Below, piece by piece: positions 31,991-42,497 of a DNA stretch of 64,000 nt. The position numbers were made by a program, and so were the translations under genes. How positions within the stretch are numbered: position 1 is the stretch's first letter; each line of letters starts with the position of its first letter. The DNA comes from Vitis vinifera (lineage: Eukaryota; Streptophyta; Magnoliopsida; Vitales; Vitaceae), in NCBI RefSeq assembly GCF_030704535.1, contig NC_081813.1, forward strand, positions 6,161,001 through 6,225,000, in the 5' to 3' direction. Below the pieces are notes generated by a model that did no database searches, had not been told where the DNA came from, and was given only the letters and a program-made list of their open reading frames with translations.

Positions 31991-32890
31991 TGTAGAACAC
32001 TTACAAGTTTATTTAAACATTAGGAGTTAGGATAAAGATGGTTAGAAATGGTCTCAAATTCTCATTTTTAAGTTAATTTGTAAGTCTTTAATAGTTTTGT
32101 ATTAGAATATATTTATATAAAGGACTTTCCTATTATTATAAATAAAATATTTTATTGTAAAATTTTCTTTTAGGAAGGTGTATTTTGACAATTATGTAAT
32201 TAGTTTCTATATTGGAAAAATAGAGAAAGATATTTTCACAAATATCCAAAGGTTTTTTAATTGTTTTTTTTTTTTTGTGATAATTAAGACTTTAAGATTT
32301 GAGGCTCTCCAATGATGATTTTCTGAAACAATAGTTGAAAGTTCTTAATCTTTACTAGTCTTTATATCAAATCAAAGTACTTGTACTTTTTGAATTTTTA
32401 AAACTTCACAATTGTTGTTGCACAACCCTTTTACATTTTTTGTTTTTTTAAGATTAGAGTTAGGATGATTGTGAAGGAAGAGAGCTTATCCTTTTCGTCC
32501 TTTATCGACCCCTTTTTATAGATCGGACTAGTTTGGAACAAGTGGGTCAATAACCTAGATAAGTCCCGTCATGACTCATGATGTCAAATTTTTTTCATTG
32601 ATTTTGATGCTAGAAAGTAAAATAAAGCAAAAGGGAAAGAAAAATAATTGCTTTTAGGGAAAAAAAAAATTACTCAAGACAAAAGTACTAAATATGAATG
32701 TCAATTTTTTTAAAATCTGTAATTCTTATAAGAGATTTTATTTTATTGAATTATTTATTATTTATATCTTCCCATTACAATCTCGACAAATTTTATTGCT
32801 TGAAACCATTCCCTTCTCATAACTTTTGTTTTTCTCTCCAAAATCATTCCAAATCATTTTCTAAATTTTTGAACTTCTCGGAATGCCAAA
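31991..32890. other. AT-rich spacer
   Basis: No gene or clear repeat is supported. The first part may still be copia 3' remnant. Confidence 0.4.
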
Positions 32891-33205
32891 AGTTATGTTT
32901 GATTTATGGAAAAAGTGAAAATATATATATATATATATATATATGAGGAAACAAAATAAAATAAAATGAATGAAAAAGTGAAAATAAATAAAAATAAATA
33001 AATTCAAAATCAATAATTATTTTTATAGATTACTTGTCATTTCGTATTTTATATAAAGATTAAATAATTTTAAAATATATAACAAAATTAATTAATTTTA
33101 ATTGTATTTTATTTTTTTAAATAATTTTCACAATACAATCAAACCTCATTTTCCTTACCATTTTATTTCTTTCCTTAATACTTTTCCGAAACAAAACATA
33201 ACCTT
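32891..33205. mobile_element. Eroded MITE related to the element at 10822
   Basis: The left end AGTTATGTTTGATTTATGGA and right end TTCCGAAACAAAACATAACC are imperfect inverse copies, and the interior shares AAAAAGTGAA... wording with 10822-11147. The length of about 315 bp is similar. TTA follows the right end, but the left flank no longer matches. An (AT)n run at 32921-32944 has expanded inside it. Confidence 0.5.
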
Positions 33206-33413
33206 ATTCTTCTCAAAAGTCACTCTCAACCGAGTTCTTTCCCTTCAACTCAGCTGATTATTTTACCAAAAGGGAAGATCAGAAACATCCAGCTATGTCA
33301 CTATTTTCAACTCAAAAACTTTTGGTACAATGAGTTAATTGTATAGAGATCATTATACATACAGCAAGGCACAGACTAAAATTGGCAATCAACTAAGAAT
33401 GTTACACCCAAGT

Positions 33414-34826
33414 TCATTTTCTCTTGGATTTTGAAGAGCTCCATGGAGGTTTTGCAGCACGCCGAGCTCTGCAACTTCGCATCAGCCTCCTTACATCCCT
33501 TCTTATTGAGGAGAAGGCGCAAACCACAGCAATTGACATTGCTGGGTACATGTAAACAGATTTCAAGGGACTTGTATTTGCAGGCTTTCTGAGAATAGCT
33601 TCCTTGACAAGGCCCCATATGATTATAAGCATCCCAAATAGACTTACTCTACCATACTTCAACAGACCCAAAAAGGCTCCTGCTACAGAGAAGTAGCTTC
33701 CTGCAAGAACCTGTTCAAATAACCAGAAAAAAAAGAAAAAAGATTAGGTTACTAATTGACATATTCTTCAGAACGATAGAATTCAGTTCAGTACAATAAT
33801 GGCGCTCTTAAACCTAGAATGGGTTGTTAGAGTACATGAAATACATTGTAGGTCCAGATCCTATAAGTTTAAGCTTTCAAAAAATTGGTTGTTCAATATG
33901 GGTCACCCAAATGATGGCTCTTAGAACCATCCACGATGTATGACGTAGAATGACACAAAGTTTGGCCTACTCTCACCCAACACCAATTGGTTTATAGACA
34001 GATGATCAAAGCTCGATTCAAGAAATAGTGTCAAAGCCAAAAGTCATGGTTCGAGTCACGGGAGCCTCATGTTAGGGGAGGGATTGTTGGGGTCCACTCT
34101 AAAGCCCTCACCCAAATGATAGCTCTTAAAACAGCTTGAGAGGTGTGATGTCTCCAATGAGATGATCAAAACCCGATTTAAAACAGTTGAAATGTGCATT
34201 TAGGGAAAGACAAAAGGCCTTTTAGGACTACAAGAAAAATATTTATAAAGCTCCATGGTATTGCAAAAGGGTTTAAAGAAGTGCTAGTCCAAGCATACCA
34301 ACCTCTAGGTACTGGAGATCAGTTGTGACAGGGGCTTCTTTCACATTGATTAAGTTATAGTCATTGAGCAAGTTATTATAGCTTGGGATTGACGCGTTCT
34401 TGATTATGGCATTTGCAATGGCTCCAGGGTACAGGAGGGTCTTAACAACAACTGCAGGGAAGATCTCGCTTGCAATCAACTGAGAGGATGTCAGTTCTAT
34501 TGGTGTTGTACATATTCCAGTTCTGCAGGGGACCCTGTACAGAAAATTGAACAAAGCTAAGCTCTTCTGATCCTTAATGCTAACAAAATAGTTCATTTCT
34601 ATATATGTTGTTGTATTTTGATAAAACTCTAGAGAGGGCATATAAATAGAAGAACATATGACAAGTAATAGACACTATCCTCTTCACTAAGGTCACTAAG
34701 GAAGTCCTCTTTACATCATTAAGCTATCATGTAACAGCAGGCTCCTTCTTGTGTAGATATTGTCTACTCTAAGCCCAATCAGTCCTCACAGTTTTGACAC
34801 GCATTTACATAGTTAAGGCATTCCAC

Positions 34827-34871
<45 letters not shown>

Positions 34872-36411
34872 CTATATAGATACAATATCCTTGTTATTTC
34901 TCACAAGATTTCAAGGCCACTATCTCTCACACTGTGTTGGGGGATCAACTCTACTACCATTTGTAATGGTCCATTCCTATATAGTTGTTATCCACTCTAA
35001 ACCCAATGAGCCCTCGTACACTTTAAACAGTCTACACGGTTACAAGAAATCCACTACATATATTATGATATCTCACATCAAATAAGAGAAAAAGTTCTTG
35101 AAGTAATATACGTATGCCTTCCTCTTAACCTTATAGACACGTTTTAAAACCGTGAGGACCCCTTTAAGCCTAAAACAAATTATATCTATATAATTGGAAG
35201 TAGGTCATTATAAATGATATCAGAGCCAATCTTTGACCCTAGTGTGGGGGTTTGTTTGACTTTGCAATCCTGTGGGATACAACGAGGATATTGTGTTGAG
35301 AGGCAATTGTAATATCCCACATCAAACAAGGGAAAAGGTTTTTGGGGTATGTATGGACTTTTTTTAACCTTGTAGACACATTTTAAAGTTATGAGAGGGT
35401 TCCTTTAGGCCTAAAGCGAACAATATCTACATGGTTAGGGGTGTGGGTCATTACACACATTGTGTCATGAATTTATTTCCCTATCCAATGTAAGATATGA
35501 CATATCAACCAAAACATTAGAATAAAAAAGCATGGAATCCAAAATTTTTGGGGAATGATAGGCATAATGCTGCTATAGCATTTGTTTAGCTGCTTGTAAC
35601 ATGATAGTTTGGATAATACTAGTGCATGAAGACTACTAGTATCTTGGAAATTACATATATTTTGGTTAATACCACTAGTTTTAGGTGCTTGAAGAATCAT
35701 CCAATCTTAGAAATTTAGACACTTGCACAAGTCTAGCTTGCTGGGTTTCCATATATCCCAGTTATGATCAAGGATTAATCATTCAACAATCTATAATTGG
35801 AGTCCCTTACATCGTACCAAATGCTGCCTAAATAAACCTCTAAAGTGGGTATTAAGAAGAAATGAAACTCAGAATCTGGAAAATGTGAAGAACAAAAAAT
35901 TTATTTTTTTCTTTTCAAAACATACCCATAATTCAAGAATTAAAAGCCTGGAAAGAAACAGAAACCTAAAAGGGGTCTGTGCTCATAGAAAAAAGCTAGT
36001 TTGTGGGCACTCACAAGATCAATTATTAAAATGACATTACATGTGATAACTGAACAATCAAAGGGAAAACCAAACCCACGAATATGATACAGAACAACAA
36101 GATTGAAACAAAAGAATGGAAACGGAAAAATTGGGGGTAGAAAATGCTACTAAATTCCAAGAAACAAGAAACCCAGATACTGGAACAGAAAGCATGCTTT
36201 GCTTTTGTTATTTTTGTTCTTTGTTCTTATGTTTTCTCCTCTTGAATGTTACATCAAATTGATGAATCATCAGCATTATTGAAGGCAAAGAGAGAATAAG
36301 ATAAAAGAAGGGCATTCACCTGAAAAGAGGAATTTGAAAGATGATGAGGTTGAAATAAATGAGAGAAGCAATGGAAGAAATGGAGCTTGCCCATTTCTTT
36401 GAAGAAGCCAT
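33414..36411 (-). CDS. Small plant membrane protein of unknown function (three exons)
   Basis: Exons on the minus strand: 36411-36320, 34534-34303 and 33710-33414. Donors are AG before GTGAAT and GAG before GTTGGT; acceptors are TGTACAG and TTGAACAG. Phases agree and the joined product has 206 residues. The start ATG gives MASSKKWASSISSIASLIYF, a hydrophobic signal or anchor segment. The middle (CRTGICTTPIELTSSQLIASE) carries two cysteines, a further moderately hydrophobic stretch follows, then two likely membrane segments (SLFGMLIIIWGLV and YMYPAMSIAVVCAF). The C-terminus is strongly basic (SKSKRK). I recall similar uncharacterised plant transmembrane proteins but cannot name a function. An alternative second splice (GTTG before GTATGC, to TTGCAG) would drop two residues. 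TRIM elements lie in both introns. Confidence 0.72.
33847..34190. mobile_element. TRIM-like repeat cluster in intron 2 of the membrane-protein gene
   Basis: Two imperfect direct repeats share TCACCCAAATGATGGCTCTT (33903) and TCACCCAAATGATAGCTCTT (34109), each followed by a GATGATCAAA.C.CGATT phrase. Between them AGTGTCAAAGCC at 34028 resembles a degraded initiator-Met primer site, and GGGGAGGGA precedes TGTTGGGG at 34085 like a polypurine tract before an LTR. The first 50 bases (ATCCTATAAGTTTAAGCTTT) are related to the LTR of the TRIM at 57505. Ends are uncertain. Confidence 0.45.
34830..34866. repeat. (TA)n microsatellite
   Basis: About 18 uninterrupted TA units within intron 1 of the membrane-protein gene; likely variable in length. 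Confidence 0.95.
35064..35455 (+). mobile_element. TRIM (terminal-repeat retrotransposon in miniature) in intron 1
   Basis: Two direct repeats of about 148 bp (35064-35212 and 35308-35455) share ATATC.CACATCAAA.AAG, AACCTT.TAGACAC.TTTTAAA and a GGTCATTA end. Two bases after the left repeat, TGATATCAGAGCC (35215-35227) matches the initiator-Met primer site with one early difference. The internal part is only about 95 bp and has no coding sequence. The structure is that of a TRIM; I found no clear target duplication, and the repeats differ at many positions, so the insertion is old. Confidence 0.75.
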
Positions 36412-36712
36412 TCCCTTGAAATTTTTGAATGCTCCTTTTGGTAGAGACCTTGCACAAATGGGACGGGAGAGAAGCCATGGCAGTTGGTGCACGTGGTATA
36501 GACCCCATTTCGACACTTGTGCATAACGCTTCCCGAATAAAATATTGTCCTACGGCTTTGTTTCCCTCCCATTGAACCCTTTGGTGAAGGTTCTTTGATT
36601 ATATTTCCTCTAACCTGAAAAATTTTCCATAGCTTATAATTGGCATAACATCAATGGCAGTCACACTCCTATTCACAAGCTAGAAACGGTGTAGATAATA
36701 GCCCTAGAGCTT

Positions 36713-36960
36713 GTTTGGTTATGAAAAAAATGGTGTTTTAAGATAATATCTTCTCAATTATTTTTAAAGCGTTATCTTAAAAATAATTATATAAATGTAA
36801 AAAATATCACATATAAAAGTTATTTTTAAAGCATATTTAAAAATATAAAAAATAAATTAAAAATATTTTAAATTCTCAAATAGAAATTTATTTTATAAAA
36901 CATCGTAAAACAATTTTTAAAAATCAAAATTACTTTAAAAATTGTTACCAAATAAAATCT
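36713..36960. mobile_element. MITE-like element, TTGTTTGGTAA family
   Basis: The left end AGCTTGTTTGGTTATGA is the imperfect inverse of the right end TTGTTACCAAATAAAATCT. The interior (AAATAGAAATTTATTTTATAA, AACATCGTAAAACAATTTTT) recurs, inverted, in the segment after 43846 and near 51180-51290. It is AT-rich and non-coding, about 250 bp. Confidence 0.5.
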
Positions 36961-37340
36961 TAAATATTTATTTGATAACTGTGTTTGAAAATAGTTTTCC
37001 ATTTTTCAGAATAAAAAAGGTAAAAAATACGTTTGACAACCTGAAACTGTTTTCTATTTTCTATTTTCAAAAACAGAAAATAAAATACTTTCAAAAATCA
37101 TATTTTAATAGTCTTTACTATTTTTTAAGAGTTTTTTAAAAAAAATAATTATACAAACATATATAATAATTAAAATAAAATTGTAAACATAAAAATTATT
37201 TTTTAAAACATATTTAAAAATATTAAAAACGGGTTAAAAGCATTTCATATTTTCAAATGGATTTTTATTTTACAAAACATTATAAAATGGTTTTCAAAAA
37301 CAATTTTTAAAAACTATTTTAAAAACAGTTTTTTTTTTTT
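36961..37340. mobile_element. Second TTTGATAACTG-type element, partial
   Basis: It begins ATTTATTTGATAACTGTGTTTG directly after the previous element and ends in TTTTAAAAACAG followed by a poly-T run. It shares the interior AACATTATAAAATGGTTTTCA and is related to the ends of 41341-43842. The right end seems lost. Confidence 0.35.
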
Positions 37341-39800
37341 TTTTTAAGAAAAGCATTAAAGAAGTGTACCATAAACTTGGGAAGAAAAAAATAAATAAAA
37401 GCAAGCAATGAAAGATTTTATTATATTGTCACATGATCAACCAACCAAATACTAATATCAACCAAATATTATATTAGCACATGACAAATAAATGTTTATT
37501 CCATCACTAATCTCAAGGAGAATTTCAAAATTTGGAGAGAAGGAAGATGAATAAACAATTGACTTAATAAATACCAAAAATATATATACAAGATGTTGGA
37601 ATCCTATGCTTTTACCACTTAGCATGATTAGATTGCATCCACATGGGCTTTGTTTCATTGGAAAAAATTTTTTAAATATTTTTAAAAACCCTATTATAAA
37701 ATTCAGGCCTAAACATTTATAAAAATACCATGAAAACCATAACCACTCACAACATAGAAAATTATATTAAAACAAATTCCAATGATTTATTAGACAAAGA
37801 TCATGGAAGGAATCAAGCATCATTTCATTTGTTCCAAAAGGTTGTGGGTTAACCTTTGATATTGAAAACGAAAATGTTGTCCCATGAAAGCTATATTTTA
37901 TCAAATTATTATTTTTTTAAGGGAAAATAAATAAATAAAAATTTATTAAATTTTTATAAAGTAAATTTATTTATTAATAACAAATAAATAAATAATATTT
38001 TTAATATGACTCGACGAATGTGTGATTCTACAAAATATACTAATACTCAAAAATTCATTACTCAAAAATAATGAGAAAAGTTATAATAATGAAATTCTCA
38101 AAAATTATCTTTTAATTACGACACTCTCCCTAAAAATATCTTAAAAACATAAAAATGTTAAAAATATGAGACAAATTTGTATATCAATTTTTTTTTTATT
38201 TGGTAAGCTTTTCATATTTTATTATATGAAAAAAAAACAAAAAAAAAACTGGGCTTGAGACAAAGGAGCATCATGTTGTAGTCGTAAGACTGTAACTATG
38301 CAGCAACTTTGGCAGAAAAATAAAATAAAATAAATCCCTCTTGATGGGACGAATCGTGACTCGGTGGATCCCCCATGCCACAAAGCTTTCAAATGCATGG
38401 ATGAAAATATCCGAGGCCTTTCGGACAAAATAGGTCCTTTTTCAATTGTAAACTACAAGACAGAGAAAGGGAAATTGATGAATATCATTTAGAAACAAGT
38501 TCAAACACTTCCTTCCATGTTACACAATCCCACAATTGCCTTCCAAATTTGGGTGAACCTCACTCATATTCCCATAAAACCCCCCAAAAGCCAATTATAT
38601 TTATCTTTAGGGTTTTATAATAACCCAAAAAAAAAAATATATATCAATCAACTCCCGTCATATATACATTTTAATCATTAAATTTATATCAAAATTGATT
38701 TTATTTATTTTATATCTAATTCTTTTTTTTATTTTTTTTATTCTCGTTATCTATACCCTTATCTAATATTCTATATTTTAGCATGTATTTTGTACAATGG
38801 AAATGAACAATTCCATGAATACCTCTTGGACACCATTAATAAACTTTGCTACAACATCCTTATTCACAGGTTACTAGGCTATAACTTGGGTAGGTTAATC
38901 AATAACTAACTCAATCTCAATTTAAATTAAAAAATAATCAATCCAAATTTAACCCAACTGGACCTCTAACCCAAAATACTAAATTAAAATCTAACTCAAT
39001 CTTATTTTTCTAAACTTCAATTAAACTCAAATTAGTCGATTTAAATTTGGATTGATCGGATTAAACTCATATTGATTGAGTTAGTCAAGTTGATTTGATT
39101 GCATGATTTAAAATGCATCCATAATAATTTTTTTCTTTTTTTAAAAAATTGTAATAATATTTATACTAAAATTTAAATAGTAAATGACACAAAATTTCAA
39201 GAGATAACAATAGAAAGATACAAATAAACTTATATATCTTTTTAAAAAAAATGAAAAAGTATATGATATAATTATAATAAATATTTTTTCCTTTAAAATC
39301 TAAAAAAAAAATATTTCTTTAAAAGATATTAACATTATAAAATATTAAATCGAGTTCAGATTAAATTCAGATTATTCAAACCTTGGTTTAAGTCCAATCC
39401 AAATTAAACTCAATTGAGAAAACTTAATTCAAGTTCAACCGATTATTGAAAATATTTATCCAAATCCACTCCCTTACTCAAGCCGAGGATATGGATGATA
39501 TCGGCATCAACTATTTTTCCTCCCACAAAGTAATTAGTCATTATAAGCTTCCATTTTGCCTTAATTCGAGCAAGTGGACAATTTGAAGTACAATGAAATA
39601 CAAGTGAGCATTATTTTATTGGGTGAAGTATAATGAGCATCTTGCACCAAGGGCCCTACCATACTCAAAAGTCAGGGAATAAATAGACCCTAAAAATCAT
39701 TAGCAGAAAGAGTAATCCTAATGGAGCAGAGAGCTTGGCCTTTGGGCACCTCCAAGAACCGTCCTTTATGAAAATTGGCAACAGAAAAGGTACAATGCAA
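37341..39800. other. AT-rich spacer
   Basis: No gene is supported. A slightly more GC-rich patch near 38240-38430 gives short frames without recognisable content. Near 38950-39130 and 39340-39460 short words such as GATTGAGTTAGTC/TTAAACTCAATTGAG recur. I see nothing further. Confidence 0.45.
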
Positions 39801-39822
39801 GAACAATAAAAATTGACAGGCT

Positions 39823-39870
39823 CCCATGTGGCCCACATGGGCCCACATGTATAAATGTATGACATGTGGG
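39823..39870 (+). promoter_or_regulatory. F-box gene core promoter: nested inverted repeats around a TATA box
   Basis: A TATA box TATAAAT lies at 39850-39856, about 140 bp before the F-box start codon. CCCACATGT (39842-39850) and ACATGTGGG (39862-39870) form a perfect 9-bp inverted repeat around it. Just upstream CCCATGTG (39823-39830) pairs with CACATGGG (39834-39841). TGGGCCC at 39838-39844 contains the TGGGCC word of site II/TCP-type elements. The motif function is inferred from sequence only. Confidence 0.6.
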
Positions 39871-39996
39871 TCGCTCATCCCTATGCTCAATGGTCCTCCT
39901 CCTCCCCCTCCAATAATTCGTGCCCAATAATTGAAATTGAAATCTCAATATATAGTTTCAACACCCACTTGTTTCAAAAGAGAAACCTTCACCATT

Positions 39997-41106
39997 ATGT
40001 GGAGCAACCTCCCCTTCGACCTCCTAGCAAACATCTTCTCCTTCCTCCCGGCGGACTCCTTGGCACTCGCCAGCTCAGTCTGCAAGCACTGGCACACATG
40101 CGTTACTGCTTACCCGGCCACGGCCGCTGGGGCTCGCAATCCGCCGTGGTTCGTGGCCTTGCCTGTGCGGAACCGTGGTCACACTTGCTACACGCATAAC
40201 CCAATTATTGATACTTGGCATGGGCTTTTTCTAGGCTTCCTTCCTCATGCTATTCGCCCGGTTGCCTCCATTGGAGGGCTTGTTTTATTAAGGTCCACTA
40301 CTTCTACTACTCTTCAGTTAGCGATTTGCAATTTGTTCACCAAGCGATATTGGAGCCTCCCAATGTTGAACATTGCCCGGACCAACCCGGCGGTGGGGGT
40401 TGTTTTCGGGTTGGACGAGAGTCCAGATGTCCGATTTTCGAGCTTTAGGGTGTATGTGGCTGGGGGGATGTCGGAGGCGCCAAGTGGGGGTGCGGCGTAC
40501 GAACCGACATTGGAAATGTACGACTCGTGGCAAGACAGATGGGATATCATGGGCAGAATGCCGGTGGAGTTTGCGGTGAGGCTCACAGTGTGGAGTCCCA
40601 ATGAGAGCGTGTACTCAGGCGGGGTCCTATATTGGATGACCTCCGCCCGGGCATATAGTGTGATGGGGCTCGACATTGAGTCGAACAGCTGGCGGGAGCT
40701 GAGCGTGCCGATGGCGGAGCGGCTAGAATTTGCGGCACTAGTGCGGTGGAACGGCAGGCCGACGCTAGTGGGTGGCACGTGCAACGAAGGCGCATGCATA
40801 TGGGAGCTTGGCGAGGGGGATACATGGGGGTTGGTTGAAAAGATCCCAATTGAACTCGGCATGAGATTATTAGGGGTTAAGGGAAGTTGGGAAAGTACTA
40901 AATGTGTGGGAAGTGATGGGGCCTTGTGCTTGTACAGGGACTTAGGGTCAGGAATGGTAGTTTGGAGGGAGGTAGAGAAGGGTAGATGGGAATGGCTCTG
41001 GGTTGAAGGGTGCTGCTCGGTAGGAGGAAAACAAGTCCAAAATATCCCAATTAAGGGACTGCTTCTTCACCCAAATCTTGCTACCTCAGGCTTTCCAGAT
41101 AAATGA
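39997..41106 (+). CDS. F-box protein, kelch-like C-terminal region
   Basis: An intronless frame of 369 residues from ATG at 39997; an upstream in-frame TTG at 39931 is not a credible start. Residues 1-43 form the F-box (MWSNLPFDLLANIFSFLPAD...VCKHWHTC), which binds SKP1 and recruits substrates to an SCF ubiquitin ligase. The remaining part resembles F-box/kelch proteins: paired blades such as VYVAGGM...EMYDSWQDRWDIMGRMP (about 155-190), LDIESNSWRELSVPMAE (about 225-241) and ...GEGDTWGLVEKIP. Plant F-box/kelch proteins of the At5g43190 kind have this size and start, but I am not certain of the subgroup. The substrate is unknown. The gene is markedly GC-richer than its surroundings. A TATA box with inverted repeats lies upstream. 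Confidence 0.9.
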   Translation: MWSNLPFDLLANIFSFLPADSLALASSVCKHWHTCVTAYPATAAGARNPPWFVALPVRNRGHTCYTHNPIIDTWHGLFLGFLPHAIRPVASIGGLVLLRSTTSTTLQLAICNLFTKRYWSLPMLNIARTNPAVGVVFGLDESPDVRFSSFRVYVAGGMSEAPSGGAAYEPTLEMYDSWQDRWDIMGRMPVEFAVRLTVWSPNESVYSGGVLYWMTSARAYSVMGLDIESNSWRELSVPMAERLEFAALVRWNGRPTLVGGTCNEGACIWELGEGDTWGLVEKIPIELGMRLLGVKGSWESTKCVGSDGALCLYRDLGSGMVVWREVEKGRWEWLWVEGCCSVGGKQVQNIPIKGLLLHPNLATSGFPDK

Positions 41107-41340
41107 CTCAATTTTTTTGTGCATAGTAATTCTTTAGTTTGCCAGATGTTGATGTATCATTCCCTCTATGTAACTTAATACTTTTTTCACACTAGTATGG
41201 AGAAAAGGGTCATTGATGATGAAGTGTATTGGCAAAGGATTTGAGTGAAAGTGAGACAATTTTAGTAACCTTTTAATATTAGGCTCTGGTTGTGCCATTA
41301 CATCTTTCAGGGGGTGAGAGAGAGGAATGACAAAAACTAA
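41107..41340 (+). other. 3' flank of the F-box gene
   Basis: Probable 3' untranslated region, up to the Harbinger-like element whose TAA target copy is 41338-41340. No other feature is seen. Confidence 0.5.
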
Positions 41341-42494
41341 GGGCCTGTTTGTTTAGTGTTTTCAAGAACAGTTTTCTGTTCTTGAAAACAAAAAACACCA
41401 AAAACTCGTTTGGTTGAGAGAGTGATTTTTGTTTTTGTTGTTTCCCGTGTTCTCAAAATGACACTGTTTAGAGAACAACAAAATCTTGTTTTCCCCGTTT
41501 TTTTACTGTTCACAGAACAAAATTAAACCAAAAAAAACAATCTGTTTCCCGTGTTTTTTTTTTCTTCCCGTTTTCATCTCTTCTCCAGCACAGTGGCTCG
41601 CCTCTTCTTGTTTCTCAGTTTTGATTCAAGGTTCGTGAAATTTAAATCCAATCGCACAATAGCAAAGAGACCCCTAAAACGGATCCAGAAAACGCAGGGA
41701 TTTTTGGTTTTCCTTGGGGTTTTTGCTTGGATTTTCTCGGAAATCAAACGAGGATGAATTTTCCCGGAAATCGAATGGGGGATGGATTTTCTTGGGAATC
41801 AAACGGGGGTTGCAAAAAAAAAATAATAATAATAACATGATTAGATTAGTACCTGTAAGGATTGAGAGTGGCAGAGGAAAATATGGCCTTTTAGGGATTC
41901 TCTCAGCTGGAGGGCAACTTCAGAAAAGGGCTTCCTTCAGAAAAGGGCTTCTTGATGCCCGATCAGAGAAGGGTGGCATTTTGAATTTTATATTTAGTAG
42001 AGACAAAAAAAAAAAAACAAATCATGAGAACAATTTTATCTCAATTTAATAGAAAATGCTATAATTTTTAATAAAGTTAAAGATTAAATAAAAAAATATT
42101 AATAAAAATGATTTTATTATGTTTGATTTATTTTAAAAAAATATAAAAAATATTTTTATTTATAAATTAATAAAATAAATAATTTTTTTAATTTAAATGA
42201 ACTATATATCTAAAAATTATTTATAAATTTATAATATAAAATTACTTGAAGAAAATATTTTATTAATTAGAAAAAAAAAAATCTTTCAAACGTGTTTTTT
42301 ATTTTATTTGTTCTAAATTTTTTTTTATTAACTCAACCAAACATGTTTTTTTGTTTTTGAGAACAAAAACCGTTTTTCAAAATTCAGTTCCCAAACATAA
42401 TTTTTTTTAAAAAAACACCAAAAACTGTTCTTAAAAATTGTTCTCAAAAACTGTTTTCCAGAACAGTTTTCAAAAACAGCAACCAAACAAGCCC
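41341..42494. mobile_element. Harbinger-like element 1 (TAA target duplication)
   Basis: 1154 bp. The left end GGGCCTGTTTGTTTAGTGTT continues into TTCAAGAACAGTTTTCTG; the right end is its imperfect inverse, GTTTTCAAAAACAGC and CAAACAAGCCC. TAA lies on both sides (41338-41340 and 42495-42497). The interior has a GC-richer left part with short frames (41551-42049) and an AT-rich right part; no transposase is recognisable. It is a non-autonomous element, directly joined to element 2. Confidence 0.75.
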
Positions 42495-42497
42495 TAA

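Noticed and set aside
35056-35460. Target duplication of the intron-1 TRIM
   Set aside because: Several border choices were tried (flanks TATAT or TATTA against CACAT) and none matched.
39931-39996. TTG-started extension of the F-box protein
   Set aside because: The F-box begins at the ATG at 39997 and the upstream residues have no family support.
40314-40862. 182-codon frame antisense to the F-box gene
   Set aside because: Shadow of the F-box coding sequence; no independent domain.
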